Assembly: GCA_032054765.1 (NCBI GenBank) | Contig: DAMBSC010000001.1 | Span: 310,001-374,000 of the forward strand | DNA from: DFXE01 sp032054765 | Lineage (GTDB): Bacteria; Bacteroidota; Bacteroidia; Bacteroidales; Tannerellaceae | Length of the DNA stretch: 64,000 bases | Direction of reading: 5' to 3' | Shown: positions 9,506 to 19,276 of the stretch, piece after piece | How the letters are laid out: the number at the start of each line of letters is the position of its first letter | Numbering within the stretch: the first letter of the stretch is position 1 | Notes under the pieces: generated by a model | Told to the model about the DNA's origin: nothing | Databases searched by the model: none | The model's input: only the letters and a program-made list of their open reading frames with translations | Made by a program: the position numbers and the translations under genes

Positions 9506-10513
9506 ATGAAAACTAAATTATTTTTTGCATTCCTTTTGGGTGTTTTATTACTTGGTGTGTCTTGTAGTAACGAAGATGAAATTAGAAAAGAAGGAGACGG
9601 GGATGGTGGTAAAGCTACTCTTATAGTTAATATAACAGGAAAGGACATGAATACGCGTGCTCTTCCAGCAACACCTGCTACTGAGGAAGAAAATGCTATT
9701 AAAGATTATACAATCTATGTTTTTTATGCTAATGGAGTACTAGAAGCCTCCAGTACTACTGCTACTTTGGCTAATTTATCTACTGGAAACAAAAGAATTG
9801 CAGTTGTAGTAAATGAGCCGGATGGTTTTCCACAAAGTCCAATTACAAATTATGCGGATTTTGAAAATGAAGTGTTTGATCTGGAAACTCAATCTCCTCA
9901 GAACATGCAAGTCTCCGGACTTACAATGAGTGGTGAAATTGCTCCGAAGCTGAATGCCGGTGAAAATGTCTTGACAATTCCGGTGTCCCGTGTTGTGGCT
10001 AAAATCAAATTAGGGACAGTGACGGTTACTCCAGACGCAGTGAATGGCGGTGAGTTTATACTTACCAATGTAAATATAATGAAAGCGAAGAGTTCTTCTA
10101 ATGTAGGACTTCCGACAATTAAAACAAATGTTCCATTTTATGGTGGTGTAGGTCCTGATGCAACTTTGCTAAGTGATTATAAATCTTTCTTACGTGGAGT
10201 AGCAAAGGAGGGAACTAACGATAGCTTCTTCTATGTTTTTCCTAATGATGGAGTAGATGCAACATTGATGACCTTGGAAGGAACTTATAACGGAACTAAG
10301 ACTTACTTCCCTTTTATTATCAATGATCCAACAAGTAATCCAACAGACGGAACTTATATCAAACGTAATACAGTGCATACAGTGAATGTCATATTAAAGA
10401 AGGTATGGACTGGTTCTGAAAATCCGGAAGAATTGGTAGATGAATCTTCAATAAATGTTACTATTGAAGCCCAGGATTGGGAAACAATACCTTCTCAGGA
10501 TGTTGAATGGTAA
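9506..10513 (+). CDS. FimA/Mfa1-type fimbrillin (major fimbrial subunit) lipoprotein
   Basis: A lipoprotein signal ends at GVSC (Cys20). The N-terminal fimbrillin domain (ATLIVNITGKDMNTRA ... IKDYTIYVFYANGVLE) and the C-terminal closing motif NVTIEAQDWETIP are typical of Bacteroidales type V pilins. In that family the exported lipoprotein is cleaved by an Arg-specific protease and polymerises by donor-strand exchange. An Arg in the right region occurs in MNTRALPAT (about residue 50); its use as the cleavage site is inference. It is the first gene of a pair: a 10-bp stem-loop separates it from the larger tip-like gene, which fits high subunit and low tip expression. Confidence 0.85.
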   Translation: MKTKLFFAFLLGVLLLGVSCSNEDEIRKEGDGDGGKATLIVNITGKDMNTRALPATPATEEENAIKDYTIYVFYANGVLEASSTTATLANLSTGNKRIAVVVNEPDGFPQSPITNYADFENEVFDLETQSPQNMQVSGLTMSGEIAPKLNAGENVLTIPVSRVVAKIKLGTVTVTPDAVNGGEFILTNVNIMKAKSSSNVGLPTIKTNVPFYGGVGPDATLLSDYKSFLRGVAKEGTNDSFFYVFPNDGVDATLMTLEGTYNGTKTYFPFIINDPTSNPTDGTYIKRNTVHTVNVILKKVWTGSENPEELVDESSINVTIEAQDWETIPSQDVEW

Positions 10514-10527
10514 TGTTAAATATTAAG

Positions 10528-10554
10528 TCTTGCGGGATATTTATTCCCGCAAGA
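10528..10554 (+). promoter_or_regulatory. Intercistronic stem-loop (possible attenuator) in the fimbrial operon
   Basis: A perfect 10-bp stem (TCTTGCGGGA with its complement at 10545-10554) closes a 7-base loop in the 54-base gap between the two fimbrial genes. No long T-run follows, so it may be a partial terminator or an RNA-stability element rather than a full stop. Confidence 0.6.
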
Positions 10555-10567
10555 TAATAACCTGAAA

Positions 10568-12718
10568 ATGAAAACGATTAATAAACAATATACATTATGG
10601 AGAATATTGATGTGCAATATGCTTTTTGCCATATTGTACTTGTTTGCAATATCGTGTACTACCGATGAAAGAATAGATTTACCTTCTACAAACAAAGGTG
10701 GCGATGATATGGCAGTACATTTGACTATCAATACACCTCCGGTATCCCTTCCTGAAACTTATACAAAAAGCCAAACAACGCAAGAGAGTACGATAGATGA
10801 GATCATTGTATTGGTATTTAAGAATGATAAATTACAATATTTGGAAGAAGGTACGATTACCGGCTCCGATCTCTCTACTACCTCTTTTGATGTTACTTTA
10901 CAGTCGAGTTCATCTCCACTGAAACTAGTATTGCTGGCGAATATCAATTCAGTAATAAATCAAGCAGGTCTTTTACCGGAAGATAGCTATTCTTCCGTGA
11001 AAAGTAAATTGCAATTAACCTTTTCAAGTACAGGGCTAAACGCACGTTTTCCTATGTTTGGAGAACATGATTTACCCTCATTAGAATCAACTGGTAATAA
11101 CCGGATAACCGGCATTAAAATGCTTCGTTCTATTGCTCGTGCAGATATTATCGTCTCTGATGATGTTTCAAATTTTGAGATGGTAAGTATACAAGCGTAT
11201 CGTGCGACAAATACGATGCAAATTATTCCTGATAATGTTACTAATATGTCTGTAACAGCACCATCTGTTCCGGATAATTCAAATCGGAATGTTATTACAA
11301 ATGAAATTTTGGTAAATGGTAATAAATCTGAGTCACAGTTATATTTGTCCGAATCAGTTGCTCCACTGGAAAGTGACAGGATTACCGATGCTACATGTAT
11401 TATTGTTGGCGGTAGATTTGACAATGAGTCTGTCTCTTATTACAGAATAGATTTTAATCTGGGAATTGATGGACATCCCTTTGGACAGATTTTACGTAAC
11501 CATAAATATATATTTAATATAAAGAAAGTAGCAACAGCAGGAGAGAGTTCACCTGAAGAAGCAGCTAATAAACCTTCCGCTAGCATTGTAACGGAAGTTC
11601 AGACATGGGATGAAAACTCTACTGATATGTGGTATGAAGGAGAACGTTATTTTAGTTTGTCAAAACGAACGTTAGAACTACGTCCATGGGCGGCAGCATT
11701 TAAGCAATCTGACAAGATAATAGTAAATACTGATCTGAGCAGTTATACTATTCAGTGGTCTGATGTGAATGGAACTTCAGTTGCCGAAACATCTCCTTCA
11801 GAAACGTATATTGAGAATGAAAATTTTATAGTAGAAATAGTAAATAATAATATAATTGTAAGAGCGAAAAAGAATAATGAACTTGATGCTGAATTAAAGG
11901 ATTATTTTGTTATTCATGCTGGAAAATGGGATATAGTTATTACTATAAATCAATATGGACTATCAAAACACATGGATGATCTGATTCGTCTTTTGTCATT
12001 TGATGAAATCGGAGCGCTGGGGAATGGATATTCAAATGCGACGACCAACGCAAATGCGGTAGCCATGAGACAAATACTTAACAAACAATTTGCTCCGACA
12101 GGTATATTTAAATTTGGAGGTTATCATTTTACAGAATTGTCCAGATCTACAACTAGTACGAGTGTTTCTTCAACGGTACTTTCTAATTTTGATGTTGTCT
12201 TGTTTCCTTACAATCAACAACAAAGTCAAACTCTTGCAGATAATGTGATAAGCTGGCTGAATGCGAAATCAAACAGAGTTTTGATATTGGCAGCTGACGC
12301 TACTGTAAGTAATATCAATTTGCTTGCAACTGTAGGAGATAATTTAGGTTGGAGTTATACAACGTCAGGTGGCAATCCTAACTTTGATTTTGTAAGGAAT
12401 GATGATACGGATATATTCACTCAGAATGGTTTGTTTGGAAGTATTGCTGCAGATTCCCAATATGGTGCTGCTGATGCAATATGGGGAAAAGCTACAAACA
12501 CGAATAATGAGGTGACCCACTTGCTACAATCCCCTGATGGTAATATGGTTGTTGGAATAAATAAAGAAAAACGTGTAGTTTATATAGGTGATATACAGAT
12601 TTTCAACAATTATACAAATGGTCTAAGTGGAACAACGGGAGCAATTAGCAATGACCGAGATAGATTTATGGCTAATCTTTGGGCATGGATAACTGAAACT
12701 GTTCTATCCGGAAAATAA
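10568..12718 (+). CDS. Large fimbrillin-like lipoprotein, probable fimbrial tip/anchor protein with extra C-terminal domain
   Basis: The lipoprotein signal ends at AISC (Cys30; an alternative start at Met15 would give a shorter signal). Residues about 45-350 have Mfa-like fimbrillin features: VHLTINTP, IDEIIVLVFKNDKLQYLE, and the closing EVQTWDENS. A beta-rich BACON-like segment follows (about 370-465). The last 250 residues form a separate alpha/beta-looking domain (FDVVLFPYNQQQSQTLADNV, RVLILAADA, RVVYIGDIQIFNN, then a helix with FMANLWAWI). This pattern recalls GATase-like/DUF4350 folds, but no catalytic residues are evident. The position after the main pilin fits a tip adhesin. Family is fairly sure, the fold of the last domain is a guess. 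Confidence 0.75.
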   Translation: MKTINKQYTLWRILMCNMLFAILYLFAISCTTDERIDLPSTNKGGDDMAVHLTINTPPVSLPETYTKSQTTQESTIDEIIVLVFKNDKLQYLEEGTITGSDLSTTSFDVTLQSSSSPLKLVLLANINSVINQAGLLPEDSYSSVKSKLQLTFSSTGLNARFPMFGEHDLPSLESTGNNRITGIKMLRSIARADIIVSDDVSNFEMVSIQAYRATNTMQIIPDNVTNMSVTAPSVPDNSNRNVITNEILVNGNKSESQLYLSESVAPLESDRITDATCIIVGGRFDNESVSYYRIDFNLGIDGHPFGQILRNHKYIFNIKKVATAGESSPEEAANKPSASIVTEVQTWDENSTDMWYEGERYFSLSKRTLELRPWAAAFKQSDKIIVNTDLSSYTIQWSDVNGTSVAETSPSETYIENENFIVEIVNNNIIVRAKKNNELDAELKDYFVIHAGKWDIVITINQYGLSKHMDDLIRLLSFDEIGALGNGYSNATTNANAVAMRQILNKQFAPTGIFKFGGYHFTELSRSTTSTSVSSTVLSNFDVVLFPYNQQQSQTLADNVISWLNAKSNRVLILAADATVSNINLLATVGDNLGWSYTTSGGNPNFDFVRNDDTDIFTQNGLFGSIAADSQYGAADAIWGKATNTNNEVTHLLQSPDGNMVVGINKEKRVVYIGDIQIFNNYTNGLSGTTGAISNDRDRFMANLWAWITETVLSGK

Positions 12719-12748
12719 AAAAATCCCCTTTTAAAAGGGGATTTTTTT
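12717..12748. terminator. Bidirectional rho-independent terminator
   Basis: A 32-base perfect palindrome (seven A, TCCCCTT, its complement, seven T) sits between the convergent fimbrial tip gene and fusA2. It has A-tract and T-tract on both sides and would stop transcription from either direction. Confidence 0.85.
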
Positions 12749-12761
12749 ATTAATAAGGAAA

Positions 12762-14921
12762 TTAATCTTCTTCTTTCTTGCTTTCTTCGTAAGCTTTAAG
12801 CAATTTCTCCTGAACGTCTGTAGGAACTAACTCATATGCTGAGAACTTCATTGTAAATGAAGCGCGTCCACCGGTGATTGAACTTAAAGAAGTAGAATAA
12901 TTCGACATCTCTTTCAAAGGAACTCTTGCAGAAAGCTTTTCATATCCTTTTTCACTATTCATACCCATGATCACGGCACGACGTCCCTGTAAATCACTCA
13001 TAACATCTCCTAAGTAGTCAGCGGGAACAGATACTTCCACATCATAAATCGGTTCAAGGATTTTAGGACCTGCTTCCTTAAATGCGGTACTGAACGCGTT
13101 ACGTCCGGCAAGCATAAAAGATATTTCATTACTATCTACCGGGTGCATCTTTCCGTCATATACAATGATACGTACATCACGGGCATAAGAGCCTGTTAAC
13201 GGACCCTGTTCCATACGCGCCATAACCCCTTTCAGAATTGCAGGTAGGAAACGGGCATCAATAGAACCACCCACGATAGAATTTATAAATTCCAGTTTAC
13301 CACCCCACTCCAGATCGTATACTTGTGTATCACGCATAGAGATTTTAAATTCCTGACCGCCGAATTTATATATATCCTTGGCCGGTACGCCTTCTATGTA
13401 TGGTTCTACAATCATGTGTACTTCACCAAATTGACCGGCACCTCCGGATTGCTTCTTATGACGATAATCTGAGCGGGAAGCTTTTGTTATGGTTTCACGA
13501 TAAGGGATCTTCGGCTCAAGATATTCAATAAACAGTTTTTCATTATTCTCCAAACGCCACTTCAATGTACGAAGATGGAATTCACCCTGACCGGAGACGA
13601 TGGTTTGTTTCAGTTCTTTGGATTGTTCAACGATCCATGTCGGATCTTCTTCACGCATACGGGTAAGTAATTCACTTAGTTTTTCAGCGTCTGACTCATT
13701 AACCGCTTTAATAGCACGGCGATATTTTGGATTCGGATATTTAATAAAGTCAAATTTATAATCAGCACCCTTACCATTCAAAGTATTACCCCGACGAACA
13801 TCTTTCAACTTCACTGTTGCACCTATATCTCCGGCCATCATTTCCGGAACCTGATTTCTTGTTTGCCCGGCCACAGAGAATATTTGGGCGATACGTTCTT
13901 TGGAACCACGATCGGCATTTAATAAATCGTCCCCTTCTTTTACTTTACCTGATATCACTTTAAAATAGGAGACTTGTCCGATATGTTGTTCAACTGTTGT
14001 TTTGAAGAAAAAGACACTGGTTGGCCCGTTTGAATCCGGTGCTACATCAACACCGTCAATTGTTTTCACATGTGGCATTTTGTCTACTGTAGGAACCACA
14101 TTTCCTAAAAATTCCATGGTACGGCGTACACACATATCTTTTTCGGCACATACACAGAATACGGGGAACATTCCTCTTACAACCAGACCCGCACTGATAC
14201 CTGCACGTAATTCATCTTCACTTAAACTGCCTTCTTCGAAGAATTTTTCCATCAAAGCATCGTCGTGTTCTGCAGCGGCTTCTACTAAAGCGCCATGTAG
14301 TTCCTGTGCTTTATCCATTTCTTCTGCCGGAATATCCAACACTTCAGGAACTCCTCCTTCCGGTTTCCATTTATACATCTTCATTTTCAATACATCCACA
14401 ACTGCATTGAACGAAGGTCCGGTATTGATAGGATATTGAATTTGGACCACCTTACTGCCGTATGATTCTTTCAGTTGAGTGATCGTACCGTCATAATCCG
14501 CTTTATCATTATCCAGTTGATTTATGATAAAGATAACCGGTTTGTTGAACTGTTCGGTATAGCGAAATTGGTTGATTGTACCTACTTCAATTCCGTATTG
14601 AGCATTTAAAACCATTAATGCCGTATCAGTAACATTTAAAGCCGATACAGCTCCCCCAATAAAGTCGTCAGAACCCGGACAGTCTATAAAATTTAGCTTT
14701 CGGTTCTGCCATTCCACACTAAAAACGGTCGAGAATACTGAGTATCCATACTCTTTCTCAACCGGGAAATAGTCGCTTACCGTATTGCCTGCTTCCACTG
14801 TACCGCGACGTTTTATAACTCCACCCTCGTAAAGCATAGCTTCAGCGAGAGTGGTTTTCCCAGAGCCAGAACTTCCCAAGATGGCAATGTTCTTAATTTC
14901 GTTAGTTTGATATACCTTCAT
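12762..14921 (-). CDS. fusA2: Elongation factor G paralogue (EF-G2)
   Basis: A five-domain translocase homologue, 719 residues. The P-loop is GSSGSGKTT (16-24); G3 is DCPGSDDF (80-87); G4 is NQLD (134-137). Canonical EF-G has DTPGHVDF, so the His needed for GTP hydrolysis is Ser84 here, and NKxD has become NQxD. Bacteroides thetaiotaomicron has an EF-G2 reported to support translation without GTPase activity during starvation; this protein looks like that class (established for the relative, inferred here). Domains IV-V follow, including YRHKKQSGGAGQFGEV and a basic/acidic C-terminal tail. It is monocistronic, ending at the shared terminator, with a long control region upstream. Confidence 0.92.
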   Translation of the reverse strand: MKVYQTNEIKNIAILGSSGSGKTTLAEAMLYEGGVIKRRGTVEAGNTVSDYFPVEKEYGYSVFSTVFSVEWQNRKLNFIDCPGSDDFIGGAVSALNVTDTALMVLNAQYGIEVGTINQFRYTEQFNKPVIFIINQLDNDKADYDGTITQLKESYGSKVVQIQYPINTGPSFNAVVDVLKMKMYKWKPEGGVPEVLDIPAEEMDKAQELHGALVEAAAEHDDALMEKFFEEGSLSEDELRAGISAGLVVRGMFPVFCVCAEKDMCVRRTMEFLGNVVPTVDKMPHVKTIDGVDVAPDSNGPTSVFFFKTTVEQHIGQVSYFKVISGKVKEGDDLLNADRGSKERIAQIFSVAGQTRNQVPEMMAGDIGATVKLKDVRRGNTLNGKGADYKFDFIKYPNPKYRRAIKAVNESDAEKLSELLTRMREEDPTWIVEQSKELKQTIVSGQGEFHLRTLKWRLENNEKLFIEYLEPKIPYRETITKASRSDYRHKKQSGGAGQFGEVHMIVEPYIEGVPAKDIYKFGGQEFKISMRDTQVYDLEWGGKLEFINSIVGGSIDARFLPAILKGVMARMEQGPLTGSYARDVRIIVYDGKMHPVDSNEISFMLAGRNAFSTAFKEAGPKILEPIYDVEVSVPADYLGDVMSDLQGRRAVIMGMNSEKGYEKLSARVPLKEMSNYSTSLSSITGGRASFTMKFSAYELVPTDVQEKLLKAYEESKKEED

Positions 14922-15510
14922 GATACCAGGGTTTAAATGTGTTTATAAATATATGTATTACCTCAAATTTTTCACAAGGCCGCAAATTATAGAATGTGAA
15001 TGAAAAAAGCAATTAAAAATGGGGTGTTAGAGAACATGTTTTTGGTATTAGATATGGAGGATCTTAACATAAAATACAAGAAATAATACATATTAGCATT
15101 CAAAGTTGAGATTGAAATGATGTTTCTTGAAATTTATAATAAATTTTTTAAAAGCAATTATTTTACTTTATTGGAAATTATATTTCATATTGATCATTTT
15201 GGTCTTTGATTTGTTTTGTGTCTTTGTGTAAATCGTAATGGATAAATGGTAAAAAAAGAATTATAATGAATTAATTATTAATACCATATAAATAAGCTTC
15301 CTCCAAAATATTTGTTATTTTTGGATTAGTTATTCTTTGAATTTTGTACTTTTGTATTTCATTTTTATACAAGGAATGTCATGCATATGTATTGTGGGTG
15401 ACGAGCTTTTTTAGTATTAAAAAATCATTTTTTTATAATAACCGTTGACTTTTTGATGTTGATTGATTAGTATCAAACCCGACTTATTATTTTAACGAAA
15501 AACAATTGTC
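14922..15510. other. Long intergenic region upstream of the capsule locus
   Basis: Between divergent fusA2 and the dehydratase gene lie 589 very AT-rich bases with no supportable gene on either strand. The left part must hold the fusA2 promoter; the right part has a good Bacteroidetes promoter (15320-15354) and a leader of about 150 bases. I saw no UpxY/NusG-like reading frame and, by eye, no inverted repeats of the kind that flank invertible Bacteroides capsule promoters. Confidence 0.6.
15320..15354 (+). promoter_or_regulatory. Probable promoter of the capsule locus
   Basis: A -33-like TTTG (15320-15323) is followed 23 bases later by a -7 box TACTTTTG (15347-15354), matching TAnnTTTG. The expected transcription start near 15361 leaves a long untranslated leader before the TTG at 15511. 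Confidence 0.5.
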
Positions 15511-17490
15511 TTGCTACTTAAACCGTTATTTGATCAATTAACCGGGATCAAATATTTCAGTAGATGGGTCATCTTTTTTAGTGACCTGGTTTTATCAGTC
15601 TTTTCTTCCGGCATATCCTTTTTTCTTGCCAGTAGGGTCTTGGAAATTTCAATTTCGTTCAATACGTTATTGCAATCACTACTCCTGTTTACCCTTTCCA
15701 GTTCCATAAGCTTTATTATACTTCAACCCTATAAAGGGGTTATCCGGCATTCCACCTTCGTTGAAGCGGGTCGTATTGGCGTAACAGCCCTGTTTAAGAT
15801 AGCTATCATCCTACCCTGTATGAATCTGTTACTGGGTATTACAGATGTGCGCCTACTCTTTATAGGGGCTTTTATGGATGCCTTCCTTATGTTCTTTTGT
15901 ATGATCTTCATAAGGGTGATTCTTATTGTTGGTTATAATTATATAATGAACAATATGAAGGCATTAACACAGAAAAAGGGAAATTTATTAATTCTGGGAA
16001 CAGAATTCCAGACCGGTACTTTATTAGGTGCCTCTTTACATAATATAGAAGAGACGTATCGTATACAAGGTTTTCTTACGTATGGCAATAAGTCCTCTTT
16101 ACGTATTGGAGGGTATAGTGTCTATAGTGTTAGTGACCAGGAAAGTTTCGATAAACTGGCCGATCAGCACCTGATCACTTCTGTCCTTTTCCCTAATTAC
16201 CATGCGGTAAAAGAAGAAGGAGAGCGTATTATCCGGTTCTGTGAGAAAAAGAAGGTGCGCATGCTGATCTTACCTTCGATTGATGAATTGGAGGGAGGAA
16301 AGATAAATTATCGTAATCTCCCTGAAGTTCGTATAGAAGACCTGCTCAATAGGGAAGAGATCAGTATAAATATGGAAGAGATCGCCATGACGTTAGAAGA
16401 TAAGGTGATTCTGATTACCGGTGCAGCCGGTTCGATAGGAAGTGAATTGTGTCGTCAGCTTTGCCATTTCGGATCTAAACAACTGGTCTTATTCGACACG
16501 GCGGAAACGCCTATGCATACCATTCGGTTGGAATTGGAAGAAAAATATCCGGATGTTAAGTTTATCCCCGTTATGGGCGATGTTCGTAATCCTGAACGGG
16601 TGGAGAGTGTCTTCAAACGTTTTCATCCCCAATTTGTTTTTCACGCGGCGGCATATAAGCATGTTCCGTTGATGGAAGAAAACCCCTGCGAAGCTGTTCG
16701 TACGAATGTTTGCGGTACGATGACAGTAGCCGATCTGGCAGTCAAATACGACGTAGATAAATTTGTGATGATCTCTACAGACAAAGCAGTCAACCCGACA
16801 AATGTAATGGGAGCCTCCAAACGTATGGCAGAGATCTATGTGCAAAGCTTGGGGCTGGCGATAAGTAAAGGAGAAAAAGAAGGAAAGACCGGTTTTATCA
16901 CCACTCGTTTCGGTAATGTATTAGGCAGTAACGGTTCTGTTATACCTCGTTTTCGCGAACAATTAGCCAAAGGCGGACCACTGACGGTAACACATAAAGA
17001 TATCATTCGATACTTTATGACTATCCCGGAAGCCTGTCGGTTGGTATTGGAAGCAGGATGTTTGGGAAAAGAAAATGAAATATTCGTATTTGATATGGGT
17101 AAACCCGTAAAGATTGCCGATCTTGCCCGTCGCATGATCGAACTGGCCGGTATGGAACCCGAAAAAGATATCATGATTGAATACACCGGTCTCCGTCCGG
17201 GAGAAAAACTATACGAGGAACTATTGGCATCCAAAGAAAATACGTTGCCAACCTTCAACGAAAAGATCTTCCGCGCTCAGGTACGCGAATATAAATACAA
17301 AAGAATACTACCCAAAATACTGAAGCTCTGCGAAACCGCAAAAAAAGTAGAAATGATGGAAACCGTTCTTCAAATGAAGAAGATCATTCCCGAATTCAAA
17401 AGCCAACAATCACATTTTGAGTGTTTGGATGAAACCATACCCCTAACCAACGATACTCCCGAAGTCATAGAAATACCACAAGAAGTTTAG
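15511..17490 (+). CDS. Membrane-anchored nucleoside-diphosphate-sugar 4,6-dehydratase (WbpM/FlaA1/CapD type)
   Basis: Four N-terminal membrane segments (about residues 15-145), a first nucleotide-binding-like domain (LLILGTEFQTGTLLGAS), then the catalytic short-chain dehydrogenase domain with TGAAGSIGSE (303-312) and ISTDKAVNPTNVMGASKRMAE. The catalytic pair is Met433-x3-Lys437 rather than Tyr-x3-Lys, as in FlaA1/WbpM, which convert UDP-GlcNAc to UDP-4-keto-6-deoxy-HexNAc. The start is TTG: an in-frame TAA at 15493 excludes anything much further upstream and the first ATG would lose membrane segments. It opens the capsule locus; its partners (reductase and phosphosugar transferase) lie at 32.8-34.7 kb. 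The exact product sugar is inference. Confidence 0.9.
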   Translation: MLLKPLFDQLTGIKYFSRWVIFFSDLVLSVFSSGISFFLASRVLEISISFNTLLQSLLLFTLSSSISFIILQPYKGVIRHSTFVEAGRIGVTALFKIAIILPCMNLLLGITDVRLLFIGAFMDAFLMFFCMIFIRVILIVGYNYIMNNMKALTQKKGNLLILGTEFQTGTLLGASLHNIEETYRIQGFLTYGNKSSLRIGGYSVYSVSDQESFDKLADQHLITSVLFPNYHAVKEEGERIIRFCEKKKVRMLILPSIDELEGGKINYRNLPEVRIEDLLNREEISINMEEIAMTLEDKVILITGAAGSIGSELCRQLCHFGSKQLVLFDTAETPMHTIRLELEEKYPDVKFIPVMGDVRNPERVESVFKRFHPQFVFHAAAYKHVPLMEENPCEAVRTNVCGTMTVADLAVKYDVDKFVMISTDKAVNPTNVMGASKRMAEIYVQSLGLAISKGEKEGKTGFITTRFGNVLGSNGSVIPRFREQLAKGGPLTVTHKDIIRYFMTIPEACRLVLEAGCLGKENEIFVFDMGKPVKIADLARRMIELAGMEPEKDIMIEYTGLRPGEKLYEELLASKENTLPTFNEKIFRAQVREYKYKRILPKILKLCETAKKVEMMETVLQMKKIIPEFKSQQSHFECLDETIPLTNDTPEVIEIPQEV

Positions 17491-17742
17491 ACCCCTCATC
17501 CCCCTCAGTATCCTTCTAGAGAAAATGAAACCAATTTTACTGCTCTCAAGAGGATAGATGTTTAAAGAAGTAAACAGGGCAAATGTCATCCGATATGAAA
17601 AGAGGCCGATTGATTTTTGTTAAAGACTTTGAGTATAGTCAGGAGTATAATATCTGGCTTTAAGATAATTACGGATATATGCAAATACTAAAATGCTATA
17701 GTTCTATTTTGTAATTGTAATCAAAATATCTAATCAAGAAAG

Positions 17743-19275
17743 ATGTCCACTTCAAAGCGTATTATAAGAAATACGATATATTTATATATCCGTATGGGTG
17801 TCTCTATTCTAGTGAATCTTTTTACTACTCGCATTTTATTACAAGCGTTGGGAGTCTCTGATTATGGTTTGTACAATGTGGTAGGAGGAGCAATTGCAAT
17901 GTTAGGTTTCATAAGTGCCTCAATGAGTGGGACAACTCAACGATTTCTTAATTATGCTGAAGGAGAAGGAGATAAAGAAAGGATAAAACAGATATTTAAT
18001 AGTTCGGTTCTAATACATCGAGTTACTGCTTGTATAACAATATTATTATTAATATTAAGCGGAGTATTCTTTTTTAATGGACTGTTAAATATTCCTCCAG
18101 GACGTGAAAATGTAGCCATTATAATATACATTTGTCTCTTATTTAGTGTAACATATTCCATAACCATCTCCCCGTATGAGGCATTACTTAATGCCCATGA
18201 AAATATGCTTTATTATTCTTTATTAGGATTAGCAGATGTTTTATTCAAATTGCTAATAGCACTAACTATTTGGTTTTATGATGCGGATCGATTAATTTTA
18301 TATGCGATTCTAATGGCTCTTGAATCCTGGCTATTACGTTTTATAACTCAGTTTTATTGTCGTAAACATTATAGTGAGTGTAAGAAAGTGGAAATACGTA
18401 AATACTATAATAGAGATATCATACGTACAATGGCTTCTTTTTCGGGATGGAGCATGATAAATATTTCAACAGGAATGATTTCTCTTTTTGGAATGAATAT
18501 TATTGTCAATCATTATTTCGGTACCCTTCTTAATGCAGCTATGGGAATTGCAACTCAATTATCAGGGGTGTTGATGGGGGTTTCTATGAATATGATAAAA
18601 GCGATGACACCTGTTCTTATGAAAAAAGAAGGGAATCACCAACGTGAACAAATGCTGGAGGTTACTTATATTGGATGCAAATTTTCTTATTTATTGTTTT
18701 CTTTCTTATGTATTCCCATTTTGATATGGATGTCTTTAGTTTTGAAAATATGGCTTAATTATGTTCCAGAATGGACTGAAATTTTTTGTAGAATTTTAAT
18801 TATTGCGACTCTATGTGAACAATTGACAGTCTTTTTATATCAGACGATTTGTGCTGAAGGCAATGTTCGAACTTATAACATAATTCGATCTCTTACCAAC
18901 ATTATACCAATAATTATGAGTATTGTGATATTCTCATTAGGTAATAATCAGCCTTATTGGATTCTAATAAACTGGATGATATTTAAATCTATATTGGGGG
19001 GATGTGTGAATATTTATTACACATGTAAAAATGTAGGGATGTCATTTTTAATTTACAAAAAAAGAGTACTTCAACCTTGTTTTCAAATAACCATAATAAC
19101 GGTTATAATAGGTCTTCTATTATTTTATATATTCCACGGCAGTTCGGTCTCTTGGCAATGTGCAGGATTGATAGTTTTTATGATGATAAGTATACCTTTA
19201 TATTGGATCATCTCACTTAATAAAAGAGAACAAGATATTTTTAGAAATATAATTTTTAGAATAATAAAAAAGTGA
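17743..19275 (+). CDS. Polysaccharide flippase, Wzx/MATE-like
   Basis: A 510-residue protein with about 12-14 membrane helices and the N-terminal pattern of oligosaccharide flippases (IIRNTIYLYIRMGVSILVNLFTTRILLQALGVSDYGLYNVVGG). It would move lipid-linked repeat units across the inner membrane. It begins the AT-rich cassette, 252 bases after the dehydratase gene, and the following gene starts one base after its stop. The gap before it has no gene; a near-match -7 (TATTTTG) lies within it, but nothing convincing. The Wzx role is strongly supported by family and context. Confidence 0.88.
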   Translation: MSTSKRIIRNTIYLYIRMGVSILVNLFTTRILLQALGVSDYGLYNVVGGAIAMLGFISASMSGTTQRFLNYAEGEGDKERIKQIFNSSVLIHRVTACITILLLILSGVFFFNGLLNIPPGRENVAIIIYICLLFSVTYSITISPYEALLNAHENMLYYSLLGLADVLFKLLIALTIWFYDADRLILYAILMALESWLLRFITQFYCRKHYSECKKVEIRKYYNRDIIRTMASFSGWSMINISTGMISLFGMNIIVNHYFGTLLNAAMGIATQLSGVLMGVSMNMIKAMTPVLMKKEGNHQREQMLEVTYIGCKFSYLLFSFLCIPILIWMSLVLKIWLNYVPEWTEIFCRILIIATLCEQLTVFLYQTICAEGNVRTYNIIRSLTNIIPIIMSIVIFSLGNNQPYWILINWMIFKSILGGCVNIYYTCKNVGMSFLIYKKRVLQPCFQITIITVIIGLLLFYIFHGSSVSWQCAGLIVFMMISIPLYWIISLNKREQDIFRNIIFRIIKK

Positions 19276-19276
19276 A

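Noticed and set aside
14002..14439. A 145-codon plus-strand frame inside fusA2
   Set aside because: It mirrors a well-conserved part of EF-G on the other strand; no start context or family support.
14922..15510. Invertible capsule promoter
   Set aside because: Looked for paired inverted repeats around the promoter at 15320-15354 and saw none by eye; a computed search would be needed.
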